Shown here piece after piece: positions 8,064 through 17,100 of a stretch of DNA of 32,159 nt. The position numbers and the translations under genes are program-made. The DNA lies in contig DUNQ01000004.1 of NCBI GenBank assembly GCA_012839325.1, forward strand, positions 1 to 32,159. The letters are read 5' to 3'. Below the pieces are notes generated by a model that was not told the DNA's origin, searched no databases, and was given only the letters and a program-made list of their open reading frames with translations. The DNA comes from Candidatus Cloacimonadota bacterium. GTDB taxonomy: Bacteria > Cloacimonadota > Cloacimonadia > Cloacimonadales > Cloacimonadaceae. Within the stretch, counting starts at the first letter, position 1. Every line of letters begins with the position of its first letter.

Positions 8064-8786
8064 TTAATCTTGCCTAAAATATTGAAGAATGACTTCGTTA
8101 TCGCTCTTGATCAGGTTCCGATATGAGCCATAATATATCTGCTCGCCATCGCTGAGAAAGAGGAACTTCTGCCCCAATTGCTCGATGGTCTTTACATCGT
8201 GGGTGATGGTGATCACGGTAGCTCGATTGCTTTTCATGATCTCACCGATATAGTAGAGCGTTTCTTCCGCGGTGATGGGATCCAGCCCGGATACCGGCTC
8301 GTCGAATATGAGATAATCAGGATCGTAAACCAATGCACGCGCGATACCTATGCGCTTTTTCATCCCCCCGCTGAGCTCTGCCGGATAGTGATCAAGCGTG
8401 TGTTCCAAGCCCACCAATTTCAAGGCTGATATCACCTTCTCCAAGATGAGCTCCTCATCCTTCATACCTCGCTCATAGAGCGGTAAAGCCACGTTTTGAT
8501 AGACGGTGAATGAATCCAATAGCGCCGCATGCTGAAAGACCATGCCAAAGCTCTTCTTGATAGCAAATAGCTCTTCTTTAGAACAATCATAGATGTTTAC
8601 TCCATCGATGATTATATTGCCCATATCCGGCGGATTCATGCCCAAAAGAGTCTTGATGAAGACGGTCTTCCCGCTCCCGCTTTTACCCAGGATCACGAGG
8701 TTTTCACCAAAGGGCAAAACGAAGCTTAAGCCTTTTAAGATTTCCTTTCCCGCCAAGGATACATGCAAGTTTCTCACCGAGATCAT
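8064..8786 (-). CDS. MlaF-like ABC transporter ATP-binding protein
   Basis: A 240-residue ABC ATPase with all nucleotide-binding motifs: Walker A GKSGSGKT (34-41), Q-loop FQ near residue 85, signature LSGGMKKR (138-145), Walker B YLIFDEP with Asp162/Glu163, and the H-loop in ITHD. The segments FQHAALLDSFTVYQNVALPL and LSGGMKKRIGIARAL fit the MlaF branch, which powers phospholipid transport between the membranes of diderms. An upstream in-frame start at 8843 is possible but would overlap the VanZ gene by 61 nt. The ATG at 8786 forms an ATGA overlap with the VanZ stop and begins at the usual first strand of the domain, so I use it. No MlaE permease or MlaD-like MCE protein is adjacent. Confidence 0.92.
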   Translation of the reverse strand: MISVRNLHVSLAGKEILKGLSFVLPFGENLVILGKSGSGKTVFIKTLLGMNPPDMGNIIIDGVNIYDCSKEELFAIKKSFGMVFQHAALLDSFTVYQNVALPLYERGMKDEELILEKVISALKLVGLEHTLDHYPAELSGGMKKRIGIARALVYDPDYLIFDEPVSGLDPITAEETLYYIGEIMKSNRATVITITHDVKTIEQLGQKFLFLSDGEQIYYGSYRNLIKSDNEVILQYFRQD

Positions 8787-9142
8787 TTGCGCCACCTCTT
8801 CAGCGGAAAAAGCACCAAGAACGAAGCGATAAGCCCCGCCCAATTGGCAAATAGATCATAAACGGACACATCCCGCCCGGGAATCCATCTTTGGTGATAT
8901 TCATCCAGCGCGGCCAGGAAGAACATCAAAAGCACCAGGACATTCCTGAATTTCTTATTTAAACCCTTTTTATACAGATAGATATGCGTAAGCGCGCCCC
9001 AGATCAGATACACCCCAAAATGCGCGATCTTATCCACGCCAAAAATATTGACTTCAGGGATTTCCTCTGCCGGCAACGATGAAAGCACCCAGATCACAGC
9101 CAGCCAGACAAGGCTCAGGATGAGGTAATATCTCGGTTTCAT
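8783..9142 (-). CDS. VanZ-like family membrane protein
   Basis: A 119-residue protein with four hydrophobic segments and the VanZ-like signature: DKIAHFGVYLIWG early, and DEYHQRWIPGRDVSVYDLFAN near the end of the third segment. VanZ itself gives low-level teicoplanin resistance, but most chromosomal relatives have unknown functions, so no resistance should be read from this. It overlaps the DUF3108-like gene and the MlaF-like gene by 4 nt each (ATGA junctions), so expression is coupled. An envelope role is inferred from the membrane topology and neighbours. Confidence 0.88.
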   Translation of the reverse strand: MKPRYYLILSLVWLAVIWVLSSLPAEEIPEVNIFGVDKIAHFGVYLIWGALTHIYLYKKGLNKKFRNVLVLLMFFLAALDEYHQRWIPGRDVSVYDLFANWAGLIASFLVLFPLKRWRK

Positions 9143-9840
9143 CTTTTAAGCTCCCTGATTTCCCAATTCATTCCCAAGAGCTTTTTCTTGATCTGCGCCT
9201 TCAAAGGCACGCCCTCGGATGAAATCCAAAGCGTGAGCACAATATCCTCCGAAAGCAGATTATGCGTGAGCATATCCATATATGGCGCTTTTTCAGGCGA
9301 GAGCGGCTTGAAGCTCAAGACATGCTTACGCGCATTAAAGCTGCCGATCTTTGTCTTGATCTTCTCAGCGCTCGCAGGACTCACACTTGCCTCCCAAGCC
9401 CGCGAATTGCCATCCACGATATACTTCCTCTGTGGTTTAGCAGTATTACAAATCAAGTTCAAAAGGCTGAAGAAATCTCGCGTATCATCAGCTATATCAT
9501 AGACATACTCGCTATCTACGCTTTGCTGAGTCATCCTTGCCACACCCACCTCATAGACAGCCTCGATTTCATCCAAAAGCTCGCCCTGATGCACGATTCT
9601 CTTATATCTTTCAGGGATAAAATCTCCCCGAGACCTTATAATATAACGGTTATTAATGTGCGGGAAAAGCGGCAAGACCTTTGTGCTCTCAATCTTTATA
9701 TCTATAAAATCCCGCTCCATCTCAATCTCAAGATCAGCGATCTTTATGCCCAAAGAATTCACATTATATTCGGCTCTAATTGCTATCATCGACAATGCGA
9801 TAAGCCAAAGCACAAGGACGAGATAAAGCCGCTTTTTCAT
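9139..9840 (-). CDS. DUF3108-like exported protein
   Basis: A 233-residue protein starting with a typical signal peptide (MKKRLYLVLVLWLIALSMIAIRA), so it should be exported or lipidless-anchored in the periplasm. The mature part is rich in beta strands and resembles DUF3108 proteins: an early YNVNSLGIKIADLEIEM strand pair, a central Asp-rich DIADDTRDFFSLLN segment and a C-terminal SSEGVPLKAQIKKKLLG. The function of this family is unknown. It is coupled by 4-nt overlaps to the CNNM-type gene before it and VanZ after it. The family assignment rests on overall pattern and is moderate; exported protein is firm. Confidence 0.7.
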   Translation of the reverse strand: MKKRLYLVLVLWLIALSMIAIRAEYNVNSLGIKIADLEIEMERDFIDIKIESTKVLPLFPHINNRYIIRSRGDFIPERYKRIVHQGELLDEIEAVYEVGVARMTQQSVDSEYVYDIADDTRDFFSLLNLICNTAKPQRKYIVDGNSRAWEASVSPASAEKIKTKIGSFNARKHVLSFKPLSPEKAPYMDMLTHNLLSEDIVLTLWISSEGVPLKAQIKKKLLGMNWEIRELKR

Positions 9841-11087
9841 TCTTCATTTAAGAGAACATGTATGAGCTTGATGCTCTTTTCGTCGCTATCACGTATCTCG
9901 AATTTCAGCTTTTCATCCAGCTCAAAGACCGCTCCCACAGCGGGAACATTGTTGAACTGATCAAGCAGAAACTCCGCAATATTATCATATTCTTCCACGG
10001 GGATGCTGCGCGAAAACTCTTGATTGAACTGGCGCACGCTATAGTTTCCGCTGATGGCAAAGCTGCCGTCTTCACAGCGCGTGAATTCCGGGGTCTCGTC
10101 ATCGTCATATTCGTCTTGAATCTCGCCCACGATCTCCTCAAGGATGTCTTCTAGCGAGATGATACCGCTGGTTCCGCCATATTCGTCCACGACCACCGCC
10201 AGTTGCAGCTTTTTCGCTTTGAACTGATTAAGAAGCGCCTCCAACTTCATATTTTCGGTGACGAACCATGCAGGACGCATCAGCTCCACAATGCTCTCTT
10301 TTTCGGGATATAAAATGAGATCTTTCACGTAGATCAGTCCCACGATATCGTCAATAGTCTCGTCATAGACAGGGATGCGCGAGTTTCCGCTTTCCAGGAT
10401 CAGCTCACGCAATTCATCCATGCTCTGAGTCATCTCGATTGCGTTTATCTTCACGCGCGGCACATATATTTCACTGACAGTTGCCTCTTTGAAGCGGAAA
10501 AGCCCTACAAGCATCTGTTTCTCATGCTCTTCCAGAGATACCGGCGATGCTCCGCTTTTTAGCAAATTATGAAACTCTTCTTCGGTGAAACGCTGACCTA
10601 TTGACTTATCGGGCGTAGTTTTACTGATGAATTCGCTGAGCTTTACAAATATCCAAACGAAGGGGCTTAGGATGACCTGTATCACGCTGAGCGGATATGC
10701 CAAAACCAGCGAAAGGCTATTGGCAAACGAGAGCGAGATAAGTTTGGGTATGATTTCACCTATCAGCAGGATAAGTATGGTAGTTAGGATGATCTGCAGC
10801 GTGATAGTAAGTTTAAGATTCCACATATAGCTCACGGCAAGATTTTGAGCAATCAGTGTGCTAAAAGAGGAGATGGCTATATTGACGAAAGTGTTCCCTA
10901 AGAGAAGCGTTACGAGTAGCTTACGCGGATTCGCCAAAAGCTTAAGCACTAATCTTGCGCTCTTGCCGCCATCATTTTCCAGCTTTTTCAGATATACTCG
11001 CGAAAGCGAAAACATCGCCGCCTCACTGCCCGAGAAAAAGGCTGAAAGCAGTATGAAAATAATGAGATAGAGTCCCTTAGCGTCCAC
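9837..11087 (-). CDS. CNNM/CorC (hemolysin C-like) CBS-domain transmembrane protein
   Basis: A 416-residue membrane protein of the DUF21 - CBS pair - CorC_HlyC layout. Residues about 1-190 form the CNNM transmembrane domain with FFSGSEAAMFSLSRVYLKKL and GEIIPKLISLSFAN. The middle (about 200-325) holds two CBS domains including YVPRVKINAIEM and DDIVGLIYVKDLILY, then VVDEYGGTSGIISLEDILEE. The last 80 residues are the CorC_HlyC transporter-associated domain. Characterised members export or sense magnesium or other divalent cations; the hemolysin label is historical. The gene lies after ybeY (11-nt overlap), a common bacterial order, and before the DUF3108-like gene (4-nt overlap). Confidence 0.93.
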   Translation of the reverse strand: MDAKGLYLIIFILLSAFFSGSEAAMFSLSRVYLKKLENDGGKSARLVLKLLANPRKLLVTLLLGNTFVNIAISSFSTLIAQNLAVSYMWNLKLTITLQIILTTILILLIGEIIPKLISLSFANSLSLVLAYPLSVIQVILSPFVWIFVKLSEFISKTTPDKSIGQRFTEEEFHNLLKSGASPVSLEEHEKQMLVGLFRFKEATVSEIYVPRVKINAIEMTQSMDELRELILESGNSRIPVYDETIDDIVGLIYVKDLILYPEKESIVELMRPAWFVTENMKLEALLNQFKAKKLQLAVVVDEYGGTSGIISLEDILEEIVGEIQDEYDDDETPEFTRCEDGSFAISGNYSVRQFNQEFSRSIPVEEYDNIAEFLLDQFNNVPAVGAVFELDEKLKFEIRDSDEKSIKLIHVLLNEE

Positions 11088-11523
11088 CGTTCAGAACTCC
11101 TAAAAGCTGACTATTATACTTCTCTTCCGCGTCTTCCATTTTCTTTCTATCCGCATGCGTGATATGATCATACCCTGCAAGGTGCAAGAGACCGTGTATC
11201 AACACCTGCCAAAACTCCTCAATTAAGCTGTTTATACCCTTTTGTATTTCAAGCGAATTTATGTCAACAATAATATCGCAAATATGGCTTTTTCTTCCAT
11301 TTAAGTCCAGTTCATCCGAGACGAAACTGAGTATATCCGTAGTCTCATCTGCCCCGCGATACTGTCGATTTATCTTGCGCATCTCATCGCTATCTACGAT
11401 GTTCAAAGATATTTCAAAAGCCTTATCCGGACATTCCCTGCCCATGATGTGCTTTGCCAAAGTGCTGATTTCTGAAGGGCTTATCCCCGCAGGCAATTCA
11501 CCTTCAATCGCTATCTTTATCAT
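11077..11523 (-). CDS. ybeY: Endoribonuclease YbeY
   Basis: A 148-residue single-domain metalloprotein of the UPF0054 family, involved in 16S rRNA 3'-end maturation and ribosome quality control. The diagnostic zinc motif H-x3-H-x5-H is visible as HGLLHLAGYDH around residues 110-120, and the upstream YRGADETTDILSF segment matches the conserved NxxYRxxDxxTDVLSF motif. Length is standard. It overlaps the PgpH-like gene by 20 nt and the CNNM-type gene by 11 nt. The pgpH - ybeY - CBS-protein order is recurrent in bacteria, supporting the call. Confidence 0.96.
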   Translation of the reverse strand: MIKIAIEGELPAGISPSEISTLAKHIMGRECPDKAFEISLNIVDSDEMRKINRQYRGADETTDILSFVSDELDLNGRKSHICDIIVDINSLEIQKGINSLIEEFWQVLIHGLLHLAGYDHITHADRKKMEDAEEKYNSQLLGVLNGGR

Positions 11524-13603
11524 TTTCTTGAGGATAGTCCAATCGTTTTCTATAGATGCTGCCCAAGACTGGGAGCATGGATTCTTTGATTACGGAAAAG
11601 TCTTTCATCGTGATCGGCGCATCGCTGAATTGTCCATCGCGAATCAAGCGCGAAATCGTGTCATCAATGATCTTTTCAATCTCTTCTTCCGAGGTGATTG
11701 TCTTGGATTTCGTGGTGCTTTCAACTATGTCTGCGATCATCACCAATGCCGCTTCTTTGCTCTGCGGACGCGGTCCCGGATAGTGATAATCGTCCGGCTC
11801 GATCGGCAAGTCCATCTTTTCCGCTTTGTCATAGAAATAGCGTATGCTGCTATCGCCGTGATGCTGAACGATAATATCAATCACCGGCTGCGGAATCTTG
11901 TATTTCTTAGCGAGCTTAACTCCTTCTACCACATGATTTTTGATCAGCCCCGCGCTCTCTTTTGGCGCAAGCTCATCATGAATCTCTGAGGAGTTTTCAT
12001 TGTTCTCGGTAAAAATCTCCGTATTTGCGATCTTACCTATATCATGATAATAGCTGCCGACGCGTGCCAGGAGCGGGTTTGCGCCGATAGCTTCAGCGGC
12101 TCTTTCTGCCAGATTTCCCACGATGAGGCTGTGATGATATGTTCCCACCGCCTCGGTCGCAAGTTGCTTGATGAGCGGATGATTGAAGTCTATCAGCTCC
12201 AAAAGCGTCTGTTTCGTAGCCCTATTCCACTTCCTTTCATAATATGGCACGATCACCAAAATCCCCATCACGCTGATCGCCGCCGAGACCACGCTATAGC
12301 CCAGATTGCGCAGATATACGATGGGGTTGTCGTTCTTATATATAGAGATAGCGCTGATCACCACAAAGCTGCTGATCAAGAGATAAAACCAAATCGAGAG
12401 ATACTCGTGTTGCGCCTCTTGCCTTTCAATCATGATAAGTGTCGCGATCGTGCTAAAGAGGAAAATGACGGGCGGAAAGGTCTCCCAATTGATGAAGGGG
12501 CTTAACATTAGCATAGAGCATATACTAAAGAGCATGCCAAAATTCACGCCTAAAAGAATTGACGCCGATATCACCATCATCGCGAAGGGGATTAAGAGAT
12601 TGCTCAGCCCCAAGAGGTGATTCACCGCGATGCTGAATATCACCAGCACGATCAACGCGAGATTCACAGGAAGATAGTCGCGAAAAGTCTCTTGTGCCTC
12701 GGGCTTATGTACTACATAGCAATGATTTGCCACCAAGAGGATCATGCTCACATAGAGCAACATTCCAAATGCCAAAAGCATCTGTTGGAAAGGCGATTTA
12801 TGAATTCCACGGCTCTTGTATGCCTCCAAAAGTGATTCTAATTTCACCACATCGCTGCGACTTACTCGCGTGTTTTTCCTGATGATGACCTCATTTTGCA
12901 ATATCACCCCTTCCGTTTCAGGGATTTCAAGCAATCTGCGCTGCTTCAGCTCCGTGCTAAGTTCTTTATCTTCAACGATATTGGGCAAGACAAAGCGGGC
13001 ACCGAGCTCTTTGATCATATCCTCGGCTCCCGGCAGATTTTCGCTGAGATATTCAATGGCTTCGTTTGCTGAAAAGAAGGAGGTTTTCGGATAGATGCTC
13101 TCTACACCGCTTGACCATATGCTTAGACTGTCAGAATTTACACGTTCATATACTCCACGACTGTAAATATCGCCGAGATGCTTTCTAAAGTCATCATAAA
13201 TCTTATCCCGCGTGAGCGCATGGCGCGCGAAGATCACCGATTCCGGGCTGACCTTAAATCCGGCTTTTTCACACTCAGCGGCGAGCTCTTTGATATCCGC
13301 ATCTTGCTTTTGATAGAATATCTCCCAAAGCCTGTCCATCTCACTGAGAGACAAGAAGTAAGGCTCATCATCCACCATATAGGGGATGTTCATCTGCAAA
13401 ACGCTTTGTTCGTGCTCCAAAGTGATCTGCTCAGCCGGCTTAATAACCGGGAAATCAAAGGGCGCAATTACTTCCATCTCTGCAATTTGCCCCTCTTTGA
13501 GACGCAATTGAGGATAGTCAAACCTACCCTCGGCAAAGATGTGGTATAAACCGACAATCGTAAATGCCGTCAAAATTATTACAAGTATCTGTTTTGAATT
13601 CAT
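11504..13603 (-). CDS. pgpH: 7TM-HD family phosphodiesterase (PgpH-like, probable c-di-AMP hydrolase)
   Basis: A 699-residue membrane receptor-like enzyme. A first membrane segment (ILVIILTAFTIVGLYHIF) precedes an extracytoplasmic 7TMR-HDED-type domain (about 30-280). About seven hydrophobic helices (280-470) and a cytoplasmic HD domain follow. The HD domain keeps TYHHSLIVGNLAERAAEAIG, YYHDIGK (His520/Asp521) and IVQHHGD. Listeria PgpH hydrolyses cyclic di-AMP, so that is the likely reaction here. A TTG at 13606 directly precedes the ATG at 13603; I choose the ATG. It is the first gene of the long minus-strand operon, ahead of ybeY with a 20-nt overlap. No diadenylate cyclase is visible in the window. 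Confidence 0.92.
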   Translation of the reverse strand: MNSKQILVIILTAFTIVGLYHIFAEGRFDYPQLRLKEGQIAEMEVIAPFDFPVIKPAEQITLEHEQSVLQMNIPYMVDDEPYFLSLSEMDRLWEIFYQKQDADIKELAAECEKAGFKVSPESVIFARHALTRDKIYDDFRKHLGDIYSRGVYERVNSDSLSIWSSGVESIYPKTSFFSANEAIEYLSENLPGAEDMIKELGARFVLPNIVEDKELSTELKQRRLLEIPETEGVILQNEVIIRKNTRVSRSDVVKLESLLEAYKSRGIHKSPFQQMLLAFGMLLYVSMILLVANHCYVVHKPEAQETFRDYLPVNLALIVLVIFSIAVNHLLGLSNLLIPFAMMVISASILLGVNFGMLFSICSMLMLSPFINWETFPPVIFLFSTIATLIMIERQEAQHEYLSIWFYLLISSFVVISAISIYKNDNPIVYLRNLGYSVVSAAISVMGILVIVPYYERKWNRATKQTLLELIDFNHPLIKQLATEAVGTYHHSLIVGNLAERAAEAIGANPLLARVGSYYHDIGKIANTEIFTENNENSSEIHDELAPKESAGLIKNHVVEGVKLAKKYKIPQPVIDIIVQHHGDSSIRYFYDKAEKMDLPIEPDDYHYPGPRPQSKEAALVMIADIVESTTKSKTITSEEEIEKIIDDTISRLIRDGQFSDAPITMKDFSVIKESMLPVLGSIYRKRLDYPQENDKDSD

Positions 13604-13609
13604 CAATCC

Positions 13610-13637
13610 CTTATATGAATAGCTAAAATATTGTCAA
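13610..13637 (-). promoter_or_regulatory. Predicted sigma-70-type promoter of the pgpH operon
   Basis: Reading the minus strand, TTGACA (13637-13632) is followed after 16 nt by TATAAG (13615-13610). The expected start of transcription is about 7 nt further, at or next to the ATG at 13603, so the predicted mRNA would have almost no leader. The AAGGG just before the start overlaps the -10 box. Confidence 0.6.
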
Positions 13638-13806
13638 GCTACAATTGCAAGATGCTGACTACAGCGGCGTTTCAGGGCTGTGATCGGTATCGTATCTATA
13701 ATGAAGGCAGCCTCCTTTGAAAGCCGTGATTGAGTGTTATATCACAGTTATTTCACGAAGATAGCTGCCATTTCCTTTTATCTGATCTCATGGTGATTAT
13801 TTTCAA

Positions 13807-13823
13807 CAATGAATGTTTCACGG
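13807..13823. promoter_or_regulatory. Operator-like site, partial copy of the palindrome at 14078
   Basis: The bases GAATGTTTCAC at 13811-13821 are the exact reverse complement of GTGAAACATTC at 14080-14090, inside the perfect 17-bp palindrome. The outer bases of the palindrome are not conserved. Two copies about 270 bp apart in one divergent gap suggest a regulator that binds both, but this is inference. Confidence 0.4.
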
Positions 13824-13841
13824 CAGGACTTTTCCCACATA

Positions 13842-13859
13842 GATTTCTGACACGAAATC
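13842..13859. promoter_or_regulatory. Inverted repeat GATTTC-N6-GAAATC
   Basis: Perfect 6-bp arms, GATTTC at 13842-13847 and GAAATC at 13854-13859, separated by TGACAC. It lies in the divergent gap and could be a dimeric operator. No second copy was seen in the window, so it may also be chance. Confidence 0.3.
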
Positions 13860-13934
13860 AGACATTTTGACCAAATCCCTTATGAACATTAATCCAACAC
13901 ACGCTAAGTCCATGCCTTACCTATAGCTTACAGC

Positions 13935-14033
13935 CTATCTTTCGCCTATGATACGGTCATGCCTATGACCACATCATGACCATATCATGACCAGAATCCA
14001 ATAGGGAAGAGGTGGGGAAAAGGCGGAAATCGA
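13935..14033 (+). repeat. Dispersed intergenic repeat, copy 1, with 11-bp phased CATGACCA sites
   Basis: TATGACCA at 13964-13971, CATGACCA at 13975-13982 and again at 13986-13993 follow each other at exactly 11 bp, with GGTCATG in inverted orientation at 13955-13961. The 13-bp string TCCAATAGGGAAG follows at 13997-14009. The same arrangement, including that 13-bp string, occurs at 29628-29741. Weaker similarity extends on both sides (a TTTC..CTAT stretch before and a GAAA-containing GC-rich stretch after). Boundaries are approximate. Confidence 0.75.
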
Positions 14034-14037
14034 CAAT

Positions 14038-14061
14038 AAAAAAGGGAGCAAAAATGCCCCT
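14038..14061 (-). terminator. Possible minus-strand terminator upstream of pgpH
   Basis: Read on the minus strand, GGGGC (14060-14056) and GCTCC (14049-14045) can form a short stem with one G-U pair around a loop ATTTTT, followed by six T residues (14043-14038). It could stop antisense transcription coming from the sigma-54 activator gene. The stem is short, so this is weak. Confidence 0.3.
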
Positions 14062-14077
14062 CAAATCAGCAAGAATA

Positions 14078-14094
14078 TTGTGAAACATTCACAA
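14078..14094. promoter_or_regulatory. Perfect 17-bp palindrome, operator candidate
   Basis: TTGTGAAACATTCACAA: 7-bp arms around ACA. It lies about 26 bp upstream of the predicted -35 box of the sigma-54 activator gene, a usual place for a dimeric regulator. A 11-bp core recurs at 13811-13821 in the opposite orientation. Confidence 0.5.
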
Positions 14095-14119
14095 GTGCCA
14101 AGAAAATGCACAATTTCAC

Positions 14120-14147
14120 TTGACACCATGTCAACTCTTTTTACAGT
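14120..14147 (+). promoter_or_regulatory. Predicted promoter and overlapping palindrome of the sigma-54 activator operon
   Basis: TTGACA at 14120-14125 with TACAGT at 14142-14147 (16-nt spacing) makes a plausible housekeeping promoter. The -35 box is also the left arm of the perfect inverted repeat TTGACA-CCA-TGTCAA (14120-14134), so a repressor or autoregulator could bind over it. No sigma-54 -24/-12 element (GG-N10-GC) was found here. Confidence 0.45.
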
Positions 14148-14182
14148 TGCTCAGATGAAGAAAGGGAAATACGAGGAGAATC

Positions 14183-17100
14183 ATGCCTGACAAAATGTAT
14201 CAGAAAATGCATCTATTCATCTCGGAGCGCTTTGATTTAAACAGGGTTCTGAAGCTTGTTCAAGATCAGAAAAGTAGTCATCTCTTAGAGGTAGTAGGTC
14301 GTTCCGGCTCAGGAAAGTCACATCTTGTCGCTCCGATAATGAGGAGCTTGGGCAAGATATTTCCTGAGTGTGTTTACTTTTCGCCACATCCGCTCAGTTA
14401 CAATCATTTGCACGAACTGGTGCAAATCCTGACGGGGCTTGATTTCGAAGCCCAAAATAAGATCTATGCGGAATATAAAGAGAAATACCACTCCGGGCGA
14501 AAATACGACTTTTTCTTTTACATCACGGAGCAATTTACAGAAAAGAACCTCTTGAAGCCGCTTGCTTTGCTTATCGATGATTGTGATGTACTTGATGCAT
14601 ATAGCAATAAGTTCTTGCAATATGTTGTTCAATATGCACCTGAAATAGGGATACAAATCATTGCGCTCAGCCAAAAGCGGCAGTTCCCCTTTTCCACCGT
14701 TGTCGCGATGCCGGATTTCGTTGCGGAAGACATGCAAAAGCTTTTGGCAATGGTGTTTCCGGAAACCGGCTTGAGCTATATCTCCGAAGGCGAGATACTG
14801 CATAGCATTTCCGGCGGCAATCTCATGATTTTGGAGAAGATCTTAAACGAACTTTCTCGGAATATCACAGATGGAAAGTTAGACCTAAGTCCATATCTCG
14901 AAAAGACCTATGATGCGCTGGAGGTTTATGAGCAAAATCTCGAAAGTCTCAATGAAAGTCAGCAGGAATTGATGTTGGCAATGTATGTCTTAGATGGCAT
15001 GCCCCTCAGTGAGGCGGCAAAAGCATTGGGGCGCAAAAGCTATAAGGCGGATGCGAATATCCTCATTGAACTCGGGCTCTTGGCGGCGATAGACGATAAA
15101 TTAATAGTACAAAAAAAGCGCAACTTCAGAACGTGGATTAGCAGTAAAAACGAAAGCTATAATCAACAGTTAGTTAAGAAGTTGCTTGAACATTTGCTCT
15201 CTACAAATGATAAGCCGCAAGCAATCGCGCGACTCGCCCAGAGAACGGGCTTAAGAAGGAAACAGATATTTACCGATGTCCTACATCTCTTTGATCTTAT
15301 CAGCGATTCCGAGAGCAGTATTGCCATCTGTGAATACCTCTTTTCCATCAGCAAAACCCCGGAAGATAAAATCACATGGCTTCAATGCATCGCGCAGCAC
15401 TATTCCTTTCTAAATCAAAAGGATAAAGCGGCTGAATATTATCGTCAGAGCTTGCACATTTGCGCCGAAAATGATCTCCCGGCTGCTGAGATAGTCTATC
15501 ATCTTTCCAACAATCTCTTTGCCATCAATTCAAATAACTTTGCGCTTGAAATCATTAAGAAATATTCGCCTACCACTATTGATGACTCCTGGCGCGCGCG
15601 CATACTCCTCCTTAAAGCGGATATCTTGGGCGAAAATGAAGAATTTGTGGAAGCCTTTGCCAATCTTGAAGTTGTCTTGGGCGATCTCAGTGTCATCGAA
15701 GATCAGTTGATTCGCTATAAATTGCAGGCTGAGGCCAAAAAAATACGTGGAAAAATCCACTATTATACAAATGAATGGGACAATGCGCAAGAAGCTTTTA
15801 AAGAGGCGGAAACGCTCTATCTGCTTGCAAAAGACAATGTTGGGCTTGCTGCAATCTATAATAATATGGGCGTGTTATTTATGTTTCAAGGAGATTGGAA
15901 CAGCAGTGAGAGCTATTTCCTAAAGAGCCTGGATCTGGAGAAAAAGAATTATAGCCTCAATGGTATCAGCGTGTGTTATAATAACTTGGGTGGTTTGATG
16001 GATGATAAAGGGGATGCGCACAGGTCGCTGTATTATCTCGAAGAAGCGCTGAAAATCCAAAGGCTTTTGGCAGAGCCATATAACATCACTAATATCTATA
16101 ATAATATAGGTGTTACGATGATGGATCACGGGGATTTTGAACGCGCGGAAGAGGCGCTCAAAAAGTCCATGGAAATCGCGATTGAGTTCAACTTCTTCCG
16201 TAATACTGTTGCTTCGCATAACAATCTGGGCGCGCTCAGATTCAAGCAGGGGGATTGGGAAGGCTCTATCGAATATTATGAAAAGGCAATCAAGCTCTCC
16301 GAAGAAAATAGCTTTGGTGAGGGGCTTTTGCGCTCATTTAACAATCTTGGGGAGATATATGAGAAAAGTGGTGAATTGAATCTTGCTTATGATTTGTATT
16401 TCAAGGGTTTGGAGCTCTTGCCGGAAGTCAGTGATGACTTTATCAAAGCCGAGCTCTATGGTAATCTCGGTTCGGTATTAACAAGGCTACATAAGTTTAA
16501 GGATGCATATCGCTATCTCGTTGAGAGCCTTGACTTTTTCAAGAATCTCGGTGCACGGGATAAGATCATCGAAGGATATCAGCATCAGGCATACTATTTT
16601 ATAATGACGCACAATCAAGAAAGTGCTGATTATTATGCAAATGAGGCGCTTTCTTTGGCGCGAGAGTTGCGCAATGATCTGGAGATAGGGAAGTCCTATT
16701 TCTACCTCGGTCTCTTGGAAAGAAAGAACTTAGAGCTTGCAAAACAGTACTTTAACGATGCGATCAAGTATTTCCTTTCCTCCAAAAATCAATATGAATT
16801 GTCCCTTGCAAATTATGAATTGGCAGGAGTGTTGTTAGATCTCCAAGAATGGGAAAAAGCGCTGCAAATCCTCAAGAATAACAAGAAGATAATACAGCGC
16901 TTTGGCTCTATTAAGATATTGGAACAAAATGATATACTGCTACAAAAGGTGATGCGAGAATATTCCGAGGAACTCAAAGAAGTGGAGTTTGAAGAAAACC
17001 TCCTCAATCAGTTCTATGAGATCACGCAAAAGCTCAATGAAATCACCGACTTGGATATCATCATCGAGCAAGCGCTCAGTAGTCTCATAGATATCTCAGA

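Larger units (their letters stand above)
13604..14182. other. Divergent intergenic regulatory region between pgpH and the sigma-54 activator
   Basis: A 579-nt gap with no credible gene in either strand. It holds outward-facing promoters, several perfect inverted repeats (13842-13859, 14078-14094, 14120-14134), a second half-conserved match at 13807-13823, a dispersed repeat (about 13935-14033) and a possible minus-strand terminator (14038-14061). These are listed separately. I see nothing specific in 13640-13800. Confidence 0.8.

Noticed and set aside
8787-8843. Upstream start at 8843 for the MlaF-like ATPase
   Set aside because: It adds 19 residues not seen in the family and overlaps the VanZ gene; the ATG at 8786 forms the ATGA junction common in this operon.
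9262-9960. 232-codon plus-strand frame opposite the DUF3108-like gene
   Set aside because: The minus-strand gene has a signal peptide and 4-nt overlaps with both neighbours; the plus frame has no support.
11261-11989. 242-codon plus-strand frame across ybeY and the pgpH end
   Set aside because: It lies opposite two recognised genes and has no recognisable motifs.
13955-13993. Short phased repeats considered as a CRISPR array
   Set aside because: Units are about 8 bp with 3-bp gaps, partly inverted, with no spacers of useful length and no cas genes.
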